A stretch of 64,000 nucleotides of DNA from Cryptomeria japonica (lineage: Eukaryota > Streptophyta > Pinopsida > Cupressales > Cupressaceae), in NCBI RefSeq assembly GCF_030272615.1, contig NC_081407.1:143476897-143540896 (forward strand). The letters run 5' to 3'. The notes below the pieces were generated by a model. It saw only the letters and a list, made by a program, of their open reading frames with translations, was not told where the DNA came from and did no database searches. Positions 47,333-59,171 of this stretch are shown here, in pieces. Position 1 is the stretch's first letter, and each line of letters opens with the position of its first letter. The position numbers were made by a program, and so were the translations under genes.

Positions 47333-48539
47333 TGTAATGTGGTTAAAAGTGATGAGAGGAGATCAATTGGAAAGCTTTACCCTCCTCAAGAAAGGAGTGA
47401 AAGTTTCACAAAGGATTCCCTTCGACTTCTCACGCACATTACATTTAAAAGAGGGAGTTGAATTCACTAGATCCAATATCAATGGAAAGAGATTGAATGC
47501 TAAGTGAATTGTAGGGAGTTTGCAATAAATTTGGAAAGTAAAGTAACCCTCTTTTAAAATAGACAAGTTGAATCAAGAGAATTGAGATGAAGTGTAAAGA
47601 TGACAAAGAAATGATTATATCTTGAGATAGAGATGTGGGATGAAGTTGTGCACCTGGAATTAGCAGTAAGATGTCGGGACAAAGCTCCTCTACAAATTTG
47701 AGCAAAATTTGCCAAGACCGGGTTGAAAGTGTACTTGGTTCTCTAAAAAATCTGCACGCCGAAAAGGGTTTTTTCATCTCTGAAAATGGAGTCTAAACCT
47801 GCAATTACAGCTATGCACCTACAACCCACACATAGAAAAGAGAGGAAATGTTGTTGGGATTGGGGTTTTTCCTTCATGTCAAACCCCGGTTTGGAATTAA
47901 CCAAATGATGAAAAATACTTGCAAGTAAATGAAAGGAAATGTCTAACGTAGGATTAACCTCAAGAGAGGATATAATTGAAATGTAGATAGAGTTGTTTGA
48001 AAGGATATGTGTAATTGAATGTCTTGAATGTTGGTAGGGATCTCCTCTTCAATGGTTCAATCCTTGACTTGAATGCAACACCTAGCCTTGAAAGGAGACT
48101 TGAAAAGCTCAATACTTGAAAGGATGCTTATGTGCTTGAATGCTTGAATGTTCAATGGCGATAATGCTTGTTCACCTTACTTTCACTTGTGCCAATGGGA
48201 GGGGAAAATGCTCCTTATATACTTGCCAATTAGGGGGTTTTAATTGATTTTCTGTCTTAGGCCGACATAGGAAAATAAATTCCTGCTCATGATTGACAAG
48301 CCCAATGCACAATTTGAATGAAGGGAGCACAAAATAGGGTAGGGACAGGGGAGCCACGCCCTTGTCCTACCCTAATTCAGGATAGGAAGTGAGAGTTGAC
48401 ATTGTGGGGTGCAAGAAAATGCAAGTTTTAGATGGTATGAGCATGTCTTGGGTTTCTAGTCAAGCTTAGGGATTCATCTGCCAATGCAAAGACCCAAATG
48501 CGGTCGAAAATTACAAGGTTGCAATTTTATGACTCTACA
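47333..48539 (-). repeat. Tat-like 5' LTR (LTR 1)
   Basis: 1207 bp, plus strand TGTAATGTGG to ACTCTACA. A PBS-like site on the minus strand, TGGTGAACCCGGCGTC (47314-47329), follows the LTR after three bases; I do not assign its tRNA. A minus-strand TATATAAG lies at 48214-48221. Confidence 0.9.
48214..48221 (-). promoter_or_regulatory. Tat-like 5' LTR TATA box
   Basis: Minus TATATAAG in the 5' LTR, about 325 bp into the LTR, conserved with LTR 2. Confidence 0.5.
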
Positions 48540-48980
48540 AGGGGTTATATGGGGTCATATGGTGTCTTATGACCCCTTAGGACACCATATAGTGTTGTTA
48601 GGTGTCATATAGTGTCCTAAGGGGTCATATGGTGTTCTATGACCCCTTAGGACGCCATATGACCCCTTAGGACACCATATGGTGTCGTTAGGGATCATAT
48701 TATGTCGTAAGGGGTCATATCCAGTGTTCTATGACCCATTAGGACACCATATGGTATCCTTAGGTGTTAGATGGTGTCCTAAGGGGTCATATGGTGTCAT
48801 ATGACCCCTTAGGACACCATATGACCCCTTTTAACATCCTAGTGCATGACATCACCCTTTAGGTCCATATGGTGTCCTAAGGGGTCATATGTTATTTGAA
48901 CACATGCATTAACCCTTACAACCCCATATGAAACCTAACAACACCATGTGAACCCTCACAATACCATATGACCACTAATG
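48540..48980. repeat. minisatellite segment C
   Basis: Same module; its first bases AGGGGTTATATGGGGTCATATGG continue the bridge at 37178-37193 in register. Towards the right end it decays to CAACACCATGTGAACCC and stops near 48980. Confidence 0.93.
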
Positions 48981-48984
48981 AAAA

Positions 48985-49250
48985 TATTAATAATATATTT
49001 TAATATATATATTATAGTATTAATATATAACAATTTTATTATATATTAATATATTATACATATTTTATATTATTATAATAATATTCAATATATTAATAAA
49101 TTGTAGATTAATATAATGATATTCAATATATTAATATATTAATATTGTATTAAAATATTAATATCATAACTTACTAAAATCGGATATCAGATTATATCAG
49201 ATATTTGATTTTATCGGATAACCAATATTATCTGATATCTGATTCTTCTA
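48985..49250. repeat. AT-rich tract followed by GGATATC-type motif repeats
   Basis: 48985-49165 is almost pure A/T. At 49174-49250 the motif (C/T)GGATATC(A/C)GATT recurs about five times in both orientations (ATCGGATATCAGATTAT, ATTATCTGATATCTGATTC). The arrangement resembles 126-370, where the motif forms the left terminus of the DNA-transposon-like unit. Confidence 0.7.
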
Positions 49251-49954
49251 ACATAAATTTGAAAATTTGAAATTTGGCTTGGGAATCTTTGATTTTCTAG
49301 ACTTCACACTGGTGGCTGACGACTTTTTTTTAGGCAAAATTGATAAATCGAAAAGGGTTTTTTAAGGACATTCTAAGCTTTCCAACAATATAAGGTTTGT
49401 CTTATTTTGACTTTAATAAATTATTATTATTTATTTTCTAATTGAATTCAGACTAAAGTCCTGATTGATAGGCTGATTGAAAAACACACATAACTTTCAA
49501 ACGGCATCACATTTTTTGAATCTAAAACATGTGTCACATTCTATGCTTCATCTACTATAGGAAAAAAAATTGAATTTCATAAAGTTTAGACCAAGTTAAG
49601 GTGATCAGACGTAGGAGTTTTTGAATTTCTTAAAAGTAGTAAAAAATTCATAATTATTTACTTCATAAAAAACTACAAAAAAATGTGTCACATCCGGACA
49701 TGAGTCTACTACTTATATTATAAATCTTATAAAAAATATTATGATTTGATTATGATTAGGGTGGTCAAACATACACCTACTTCTTCTTTTTTTCCTGAAA
49801 TTTTAGTACCACTGCATTGAAATTTTATTTTTTTATCAAATATATATTTTTTTTCAAAAAACAACTAGTAGCTTAGAAACTGCATTCAATTTGCTAAAGA
49901 TTCTCTTCTTACATATTTTTAAAATAATGTTCATAACTTACTCAAATTTTCATG
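49251..49954. other. AT-rich non-coding sequence, nothing recognised
   Basis: No gene, LTR end or repeat that I could identify. The gypsy gag remnant begins at about 49955. Confidence 0.6.
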
Positions 49955-50902
49955 TCAAGTTGCATAACTCTGATTTTTTGAAATTTCATTGCCACTTAAG
50001 GGCCTATTTTGGTCCACCATGATCCTGGACATACCCTTATCTTGTCTTTTTTCATCTTTTCCATAACTCTCATTCTGGTATCCATCAGGTTCTCTTCTCT
50101 GGTAAGATTTTCTATCATCCTTTTGGTATGAAGTTTCATCTCTGTTAACTTTAATGTCTTTTCTCTGGTCTGTACAAGGTCCTCTTCCTCTGGAATAGAT
50201 CCTTCCTTCGGAAAACCTTCCACCTCTACCTCTTTTCTTCTTCTCATGTCTTTTGTTCAAATTCTCTTATGCTTTCAAGGCATATTGATAAGCTTTCTCA
50301 ACACTTTGCAACTTGATTAAACTGAGTTCATCCTATATAGACATCCGCAACCCATTCAAATATCTAGCGATTTGTTCAATCTCATCATCAGTATGTCTAG
50401 ATTTGATATTCAACTTGTAGAATCTTTCAATATACTCCTTCACACTAGATTCCTTTCGCTTCAGATTTTGCAACTTTTGAAATAGATTCACTTGATAATC
50501 AGTTGACATAAACTTTGATTTCAACTTACTAACCATCTGTTCCCAAGATTTTATCTTCTCTTTACCTCTTCTATGTCTATATATCTACAAATGTTCCCAC
50601 CAAATAGATGCATGACCTTTCAACTTAGTGCAAGAATATCTCACCTTTCTATCTTCAGTGGTGCCTTCAAAATCAAAATACTTTTCCATCTTCATGATCC
50701 AATCTAGCAATTCATCTGAGTCCAACTTGCCATCATAATCTGGTGGGGTAAAATGTGATCCAGTATTCGCTCTTGACAATGCTCTTATAAATCTTTCTTC
50801 ATCTGGATCATTTGTCGGTGGATTTTCTCCTTGTTCTCCAACTACCACTTCTTCTTCTTCTTTGATCACATCTTCAACATGTCGACCTCTTCTTTGGGTC
50901 AT
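49955..50902 (-). pseudogene. gypsy gag (retrotransposon gag domain), broken
   Basis: Minus-strand start at 50902 (MTQRRGRHVEDVIKEEEEVV). The acidic N-terminus is followed by the capsid-like gag domain: PPDYDGKLDSDELLDWIMKMEKYF, VRYSCTKLKGHASIWWEHL, then VNLFQKLQNLKRKESSVKEYIERFYKLN and IARYLNGLRMSI. A basic Arg/Gly/Lys-rich tail closes it (RHEKKKRGRGGRF). In-frame stops occur near 50585, 50333 and 50265. Nothing of protease or pol follows to the left, so this is only the 5' part of an element. Confidence 0.75.
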
Positions 50903-51097
50903 TTCAACAAATTCTAATCAGGCTGCAATTCATCTCAACATTTCCATACTAGCAGGGTTTTCATTTCCACACACTCCATTTCTATTTCCTCTTCGTGTCT
51001 TATTCATGCAAGTCCTTTGCAGTTGTAGGCCAGATCCGCAATCCACCACCCTACAACAAAAATCTTACAGAACAATGCAATCTTTGGAACAAAATAT

Positions 51098-51110
51098 CAC
51101 TCTGATACCA
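51098..51110 (-). other. gypsy primer binding site
   Basis: Minus TGGTATCAGAGTG, a Met-tRNA-type PBS about 200 bp upstream of the gag start. The LTR lies to its right. Confidence 0.75.
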
Positions 51111-51112
51111 CT

Positions 51113-51960
51113 TGGTACAATCATGATGGTAGGGTCCTCAAAGAGAACAATTTAGACTGTATGACAAGAGTTACACAACAAAAAAACTTAAAGTGATGGA
51201 GGTAAAGCAGAAATAGACTAAATTATATCATGAAAATTAGTTACAAACTCTCAGCCACATCTAGACTCATAGATTCAGTACACGGGCTTGAGTACAAAAC
51301 ATGTGTGTTATACAACATTTAGGCTCAAACAAGAATGCGAGACAACTCTAGACCTCCTAACCTTTAGATCTATCTTCTATCTTTTAAAACTTGATTCTAA
51401 ATGCCTAGTTACATTGATTTATATGATCAAGGGTGATCCGTGTCGGCCCAAGATGAAACAGTCATCGCTGAACAAGATGAAGCATGTAAAACAATGAGGT
51501 CAGCCTCCACCAAAGAGATCCATCCAAAAAATCCATAGGATGAAGTGCGTACATAAGGGACGATCAGTCACATGCCAAGGAATGTTAGAAACAACAAACT
51601 GAAGCTCTACAAGCCACATAATTAATTCGCAAGATTCACCAATAGCAAAATAGGTCCAAGCGGTTCCAGTGTTCTAAGCTAGAAAATTGTCTCGGATTCT
51701 AGAAGTGATAACTTGACAAGAAAAGATCCAAACGTCCCGCAGACTTAGGATACAGAAAATGAACATGTCGACAATCAAAATATAGCTTCCCAAGATCCGG
51801 TGAGAAAATGCAAAGAACACATAATGAAATGTTCAAACTACAAAATAAGAACAAACTGAAAGAAAATGTTTTTGGTTGATGCAAGATTGCTAAGAACCGG
51901 GGATACTCCTGCATCACTTTCCTACAACTTCACTTTCTTCCATTGTTCCAATAATACCTC
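51113..51960 (-). repeat. presumed 5' LTR of the gypsy remnant, right end unresolved
   Basis: By position it must be the LTR next to the PBS. No second copy is present for comparison, so the far end is set only by where recognisable copia coding sequence begins (about 51965). No gene seen. Confidence 0.5.
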
Positions 51961-51964
51961 AACT

Positions 51965-53331
51965 AAGGCACACATATTGATGAGATTTTTCTATGGCATA
52001 AGAGATGTTGTGTGAATTTTTATTGTATTGTAAAGATCAGTTCAAATAAGGCAGTTAGAGATATACCTAAGATTGTGAAGCCTCATAATCCAGTATGTAA
52101 GGAATGTCAAATGGGAAAGAAAGTCAGAACTTCTTTTAAGAGTATTTAAGACAAATGTAATGATGTCCTTGAATGTATTCATACTAATTTATATGGTCCT
52201 ACTAGAGTAAGAAGTTTTCAGGGTGATAGATATTTCATGCTAATCATTGATGACTATTCTAGAATGATGTGGGTTACTTTTCTAGGGAGAAATCTAAAGC
52301 CTTTGAACAGTTCAAGATCTTTAAAGATATGGTTGAGACTGATACATGATTCAAAATCAAATGCTTAAGATTCAATCTAGGTGGTGAATTCACATCCGGT
52401 AAATTTAATAGTTATTGTGAGAAACTTGGGATGAGGAGACAGTTGTCTGCACCCCGGACACCTCATCAAAATGGTGTTGTGGAAAGAAAGAACATAACTA
52501 TCCTAGATGCGGATAGATCTATGATGATGGAAGCTAATTTTCCACATATCTACTGGAGAGAAGTTGTGAGCATGGTGGTGTACACATTCAACAGAGTTCA
52601 TATCAAAGGAGGCACCGGTAAGACACCTTACGAGTTATGGTTTGGTCATACACCTACAGTTAAGTATTTCAGAATCTTTGGTAGTAAATGCTATATCAAA
52701 AGAGATGATTCCATTGGAAAGTTTGATCCTAGATGTGATGAAGGAATATTTCTTGGTTATTCTAATCAAAGCAAATCATATAGATGTTATAACAAAAGAT
52801 TGCAGAGAATTGTGGAGAGCTCTAATGTCAAGGTGGAAGAGAAGAGCATAGATCAAATCAAAACTTATGAAAGTAAACCGAAAGTGGAAATGGTTATAAC
52901 TGAACTAGTAGCACCTGTACCAGAATAAAATGTTGAACCAGTTACCCTGACTTTATTAGAAAATTCAATAGTAATTGAAGATTAGAGCAGGGAATCAGAA
53001 AGTCATAAGACTCCTTGGTATGTAAGGTTGAATCATTTAGAAGATCAGATTATTGGAGACAAGAGCAAAGGAGTAATGACAAGAAGAAGGTTGGTAGCTA
53101 AAGAGGTATGTTTAATTTCTCAAATTGAACCGACATTAGTAGATGAAGCATGTAAAGATGAATGTTGGATAAAAGCTATGGAAGAGGAATTGGATCAAAT
53201 AGAAAAGAACAACACATGGACTTTAGTTCCCCGGCCTAAAAATAAGAATGTTATTGGAACTAAATGGGTCTTTAGGAATTATTTGAGTATTTTAAAGATA
53301 GATTGGGGCTCTCTACCCCTTCAGTAAAGAC
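51965..53331 (+). pseudogene. copia pol remnant, plus strand: integrase to start of RT, then large deletion
   Basis: Starts in the pre-integrase zinc region (HIDEIFLWHKR, NPVCKECQMGKKV). It continues through the integrase core (FMLIIDDYSRMMWVTF; QNGVVERKNITI at about 52470) and the ELWFGHTPTVKYFRIFGSKCY and RCDEGIFLGYS segments. RT starts at [26 protein letters not shown] and [10 protein letters not shown]. At about 53279 the frame jumps to SILKIDWGSLPLQ, the region after RNase H in the related element at 55400-55460, so nearly all RT and RNase H are deleted. Same family as 53898-60944 but opposite strand. Start of the polyprotein, gag and 5' LTR are absent. Confidence 0.8.
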
Positions 53332-53505
53332 TTGGGTGATGTGGATTGGCATCAGTCCGGTATGCATTATCAAAACTATTATTCATTTTGGATTGATAAG
53401 ATGGTGCTACTACTCAGGAGAGTAGTCAACTGTGTGATTCAGAGGTTTTATGGTTTTTATTTGATGTTTATGTCAGATTTATGGCATTGATGTCAAATGG
53501 GGTGA

Positions 53506-53897
53506 GGTATTCATGTGAAAAATAGAGCTTAATGGAGATATCAGTCACAGGGGGATTTTGGTCTTTGGTCAAGAACTTCATTGATATATCATTTGTTGGA
53601 TGTCTTCCATTGGGGGAGACTTGTTTGACACTTCTTGGTACTTGGATGTTTTTCACATCTAGTGTTGCCATCAATGCCAAAGGGGGAGATTGTTGGCAAT
53701 TTGGAGGAATTAATTATGTGTTGCATTGATGTTTGTCATTGATGTCAACACTAGATGTGAAAAACATCCAAGTGCCAAACAAGTCTTCCCCAATGGAAGA
53801 CATCCAACAAATGATATAATGATGAAGTTATGAACCAAAGACCAAACTCCCCCTATGACTGATATTTCTGTTAAGCTTTGTTTTTCACATGAATACC
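53506..53897. repeat. imperfect inverted repeat (fold-back) at a copia 3' end
   Basis: The left arm 53506-53677 (GGTATTCATGTGAAAAA ... GTTTTTCACATCTAGTGTTG) is repeated inverted at 53737-53897. Between the arms lie the plus-strand polypurine tract (53679-53690) and the first bases of the plus-strand LTR (53691-53754, TGTTGGCAATTTGGAGG). The switch of strand happens where LTR and inverted internal sequence share ATTGATG.CAACACTAG. Confidence 0.85.
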
Positions 53898-55040
53898 TTA
53901 AGCACACAAATTTTTTTACCGAAATGCATAAACCAAATACCAAAATAGTAGATATATCAATTTTTTACAAACATAAATCATAAACCAATTACCATGCATC
54001 CACAACACAAAACACCAATATTTGTACATGGAAAACCTGGTAAAGGGAAAAACCACAGTGCGAAGCCTATCCACAATCAGATAATACTTCTGCAGTAAGT
54101 ATGTGATTACAATAAGGGGACTACACATGCAGGAAGGCCAACAGTCTAGAGCGCACTACTCATCACAAAGGATCCTCACTGACCACAAAAGAAATCCAAA
54201 CTACAATCTAGAAATAAGAATGAACTGCAAGAATAGCATCTCCTATGCTTGAGTACAGTTCTGGTTAAGCTCAATGCTAAAGGTCTTAAACCTCTTACAC
54301 AAACCCAATTCAATCACCTATGATCGACTAAACCTTCTGCATATGATTACAACTTTATTCGCACATATATAATCCCATACCCTCGACCACGATCTACAAA
54401 GAGATCTTACATCATATTTATACCAACCCAGGACCTAAACAATTAGGTTGGCCACCTAAAAGATGATACAATAAATCCATTACATAAACCCACAAACCAA
54501 TGATAAACCAAGTTGGCCTAATATTGAAACAAAATTAACCAAATAATAAATCCAATCAGTAATGCGTTGAGAGCATCTACCAACACATTACATAAAATGG
54601 TCTATAAACTAGTAGAATAACATAGGATAGGTCTGGTGCTAAATGCAAACACCACCAATCAACTAGAACATGAACACAATAACCATCAGCATCCTGAAAA
54701 CCTTCTAGAAGCCGCACCAACACCACTTAACAAATTCATCAAAAGATCTTCAATGAAGCTCTGCCAGTAGAACCCTTACCAGTAACCAAAAGGCTTACTA
54801 GAACATATGATAGCTTCCAAATCACCATATATCGAACCAACTAAATGTGACAAGCATCTAAATCACATGAATGATCAAACCAAACCAATTCCACCAATTG
54901 GGATATATCAGAGACAAATCTCCTAATCGTCATCAAAGTCCAACCACTCTACCATAATCTGGTAGACAACCAAATAAGCTAGTGTTAACATCAATGACAA
55001 ACATCAATGCAACACAATCAATTCCTCCAAATTGCCAACA
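53898..55040 (-). repeat. copia 3' LTR
   Basis: Aligns with 60560-60944 over its left part (AAGCACACAA, CATGCATCCACAACACA, ATTACAATAAGGGG) and with the LTRs of 12140-33348 over the rest. Ends GCCAACA at 55040. A minus-strand TATAAATA box lies at 54415-54422. The polypurine tract at 55041-55055 reads CCAAAGGAGGATAT on the minus strand. Confidence 0.88.
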
Positions 55041-55715
55041 ATATCCTCCTTTGGCATTGATTGCAACACTAGATGTGAAAAAAATCCAAGTGCCAAACAA
55101 GTCTCCCCCAATAGAAGACATCCAACAAAGGATATATCAATGAAGTTTTGAAACAAAGACCAAATTTCCCCTATGACTAATATCTCTATTAAGCTCTGTT
55201 TTTCACATGTATATCTCTCCCCCTTTGACATCAATGCTAGAAATATGACATAAACATCAAAGAAAAACCATAAAACCTCTAAACCACATAGTTGACTACT
55301 CCCCCTGAGTAGTAGCACCATCTCATCAATCCAGAATGAATAATAATTCTGATAAATGCATACCGGACTGATGCCAATCGACATCACTCAAGTCTTTATG
55401 GGAGGGGAAGAGACCCCCAATCTATCTCTAAAGTACTCAAATGATTCCTCAAGCAACGGTTTAGTGAAGATATCTACAATCTACTCTTTAGTGTTCACAT
55501 AAACCAATCTGACTTCATTTGTGTCCACCTTCTCCTTCAAAAATTTATACTTGATTGATATATGCTTTGTCTTAGAATGAAATACCAGATTCTTTGATGT
55601 GTCAATAGCAATAGAGTTATCATAGTGAATAAATACCAGTTCATTGAAATCTACCCTTATATCCTTCATCATTTGCTTCATCCATATAACGTTTTTATAG
55701 TTGGTATCAGCAACA

Positions 55716-55785
55716 ACATACTCAACTTCAACAATAGATAAAGAAGTACAACATACTCAACTTCAACAATAGATAAAGAAGTACA
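55716..55785. repeat. 35-bp tandem duplication inside RNase H
   Basis: ACATACTCAACTTCAACAAT plus 15 more bases occurs twice back to back (55716 and 55751). It repeats the SIVEVEYVV segment of RNase H and shifts the frame. The other copia copies (about 13820, 18020) have one unit. Confidence 0.9.
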
Positions 55786-58360
55786 TGACTATTTCTTGTT
55801 GATCCATGAAACAAGTTTCTTTTCAAGAAAAAAAGATCCACCGGATGTGCTCTTCCGGTCATCAACATCTCTAGCCCAATCTGGATCTATATATGCACAT
55901 AATGTAAAGTCATCATTTTTAGGATACCATAAACCATATTCAATTGTTCCCTACAAATATCTAAAAATCCTTTTCACTGCACTCTCATGATTCTCTCTAG
56001 GGTCACTCTGATATCTTGATACAATACAAACATCATTCATTATATCCAGTCTAGCCTGAGTCAAATATAACAAACCTCCAATCATAGACTTATAACTTGT
56101 AGGATTTACCAGAGTTGATTCATCTTTCTTTGTCAATTTATCACTAGTAACCATAGGAGTACCAACCGGTTTAGAATTTTCCATACCACATTTCTTCAAC
56201 AAGTCTCTAGCATACTTAGTTTGACAGATGAAAATAACTTTATCAGTAAGAGTAATTTGCAAACCTAAGAAAAATATCATTTCTCCAATCATAGACATCT
56301 CAAATTCATTCTTCATATTATTAGAGAATTCCATACATAACTTATCGTCACCTCCAAAAATGATATCATCAACAAAGACCTCAACAATCAATATGTCATC
56401 ATCAGTGATCTTATAATACAAGTTCCTGTCAACATTACTTTTAGTTAAACCAAGCTTCAAAATATATTTGTCTAATCTAGAATACCAAGCTCTAGGTGCT
56501 CACTTCAATCCATATAAAGCTTTCCTTTACCTGCAAACCATGTTTTTGTCATCTAAAAGAGAAAATCCATTAGGTTGCTCAATATAAACATCCTCTTCAA
56601 GATCTCCATTCAAAAATACACACTTAACGTCCATCTGATAAACCTTGTAATTCTTAGGGGCAGCATAAGTAAGAAATAATCTCACAGCTTCAATCCTAGC
56701 TACCGGAACAAAAGTTTCATCATAATCAATTCCTTCCTTCTGAGAATATCCTTTATAGACCAATATAGCCTTGTTCCTCACAAATTGTCCATCCTCATTC
56801 AATTTATTCCTAAAGACCCATTTAGTTCCATTGACATTCTTATTTTTAGGTCGGGGAACTAAAGTCCATGTGTTGTTCTTTTTTATCTGATCCAATTCCT
56901 CTTCCATAGCTTTCATCCAACATTCATCTTTATGATGTTGGTTCAATTTGAGAAATTAAACATACCTCTTCAGTTGCCAACATTCTTCTTGTCATTACTC
57001 CTTTTCTCTTGTCTCCAATGATTTGATCTTCTAAATGATTCAACCTTACATATTGAGGAGTCTTCTGACTTTCTGATTCTATGCTCTGATCTTCAGTTAT
57101 TGTTGAATTTTTTGATATTGTCAGAGTAACTAGCTCAACATTATATTTTGGTACAGGTGCTACCAGTTTAGTTATAACCATTCCCACTTCTGGTTCTCTC
57201 TCATAAGTTCTAATTTGATATCTATTCTGCTCATCCACCCTAACTTTAGCACTCTCCACAATTTTCTGCAATGTTTTGTTATAACATCTATATGCTTTTC
57301 TTCGATTAGAATAACCAAGAAATATTCCTTCATCACATCTAGGATAAAAGTTTCCAGTGGAATCATCTCTTTTGATATAGAATTTACTACAGAAGATTCT
57401 AAAATATTTAATTGTAGGTGTATGACCAAACCATAACTCTTACTGTGTCTTATCAGTGTCTCCTTTGATAGGAACTCTGTTGAATGTGTACACCACTGTG
57501 GTCACAACTTCTCTCCAATACATATGTGGAAAATTAGCTTCCATCATCATAGATCTAGCCGCATCCAAGATAGTTATGTTTTTTCTTTCCACAACGCCAT
57601 TCTGTTGAGGTGTCTGGGGTGTAGACAATTGTCTCCTTGTCCCATGTTTCTCACAATAACTGTTAAATTCATTGGATGTAAATTCACCACCTTGATCGGA
57701 TCTTAAGCATTTGATTTTCAATCTTGTCTCTATCTCAACCATAGCTTTAAATACCTTGAAATTTTCAAAGGCTTTTGATTTCTCCCTTAGAAAAGTAACC
57801 CACATCATTCTAGAATAGTCATCAATGATTAGCATGAAATATTTATCACCTTGAAAATTTCTTACTCTAGAAGGACCACACAAATCAATATGAATAAGAT
57901 CAAGAACATCATAAGATTTGTCTTGTATACTCTTAAAAGAAGTTTTGACTTGCTTTCCCATTTGGCATTCCTTACATACCGGATTATGAGGCTTCACAAT
58001 CTTAGGTATATCTCTAACTACCTTAGTTGAACTGATCTTTACAATGCAATAAAAATTCACATGACACAACCTCTTATGCCATAGCCAACTCTCATCTATA
58101 TGTGCAATCAAACATGTCTTCTTACCAAAGTTCAAATGAAATATTTTACCTTTAGTTTGAGTATTGGTTGCAATCTCCAATCCAGATCTATTAATGATTT
58201 TGCATTTTTCATCCTTGAACTATAATTGAAATCCCATATCCACCAACTATCCTACACTCAAAATATTATGCCTTAAACCTTAAACATAATAAACATTATC
58301 AGTGTTATGCTTACCATCCACTGATATAGTTCCTCTTCTTCTGATCATGCATGCTTTGTC

Positions 58361-59171
58361 TGTTGGCATATGCATACTCTAATGAGACATTGTAGGTGAT
58401 TGAAGGTTTTGTCATTGATGGCAACCTTACAATCCTATGGCACTGACAAGGCGTTACACCGGCAAGATAGTTCACCAGCATCAACAGATCACACTCTACA
58501 CTGACACTCAGACCATCGGCACCGGCATAGAGAAAGGAAGTATACCGACACAAAGGCTGACATGATTTTTGTTTTATTATATTTTGTTTATTATTGTAAA
58601 AATTTTGTAAAGCCGACTTGGCAAGTTGTAAAATGACTCATATCTAATAGAGATCATTGTAGACATTTGGGAAGAAGAAGTGAGCGAATAAGGAAAGATA
58701 TAAGGCAGACCTATTATGTGAAATATAGGTTAAAGGTTTTATGTAAAGAACAGAGCAAAAAATGGTACTGGATATGGCATTATAGATGATGTTGTAAAAG
58801 CAGTACATGATATTGGATTTGTGTAATCCACATTGTAAGTCAGTGTGACTTCCCATTGAGCAGTGAGCTCTAGGCAATTGGCCTTCTTGCATGTGCAGGC
58901 CCCTCTTGTAAGTAATATTCTCTTATTGGCTAGTAAGTGGATATTGTGGGTCACAAATCCCACTGAGGTTTTTCCCACACCGGGTTTCCTCATTAAATCC
59001 TTGTGTTATGGTGTGCTTTTCATGTGGATGCTTTTAATTCTGTTTATTGCATTATTTCTTACATGCTGGTACACTGTTATAATATGTACTACATGTTTTA
59101 AGATAAGAAATTCTAATTACTGGTTAGATACTGATTCACCGCCCCTCTCGGTATTTGTGGGATTCCTAACA
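58361..59171 (+). repeat. solo LTR (copia family), 811 bp, with perfect TSD
   Basis: TGTTGGCATATGC to GATTCCTAACA, flanked by TTGTC on both sides (58356-58360, 59172-59176). Same family as 29268-30043. It interrupts the copia polyprotein between LVKLEM (right) and KACMIRRRGTIS (left), in the opposite orientation to the host element. Confidence 0.95.

Larger units (their letters stand above)
37194..48539 (-). mobile_element. gypsy (Tat/Ogre-like) gag-protease element with three LTRs
   Basis: Flanked by AGGGG on both sides (37189-37193, 48540-48544), a perfect 5-bp target-site duplication. Minus-strand order: LTR 48539-47333, PBS, leader, gag and protease to about 42420, a proline-rich tail, polypurine tract, LTR 40615-39459, a second short internal piece 39458-38029 (leader and start of gag), and a partial LTR 38028-37194. 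No RT, RNase H or integrase is visible in 11.3 kb. The outer TSD shows one original insertion, later altered by recombination, or a multi-LTR integration. Confidence 0.85.

Noticed and set aside
47193-47507. 104-aa plus-strand frame
   Set aside because: It spans the leader-LTR boundary of the minus-strand Tat-like element and is partly repeated in the other LTR copies with stops.
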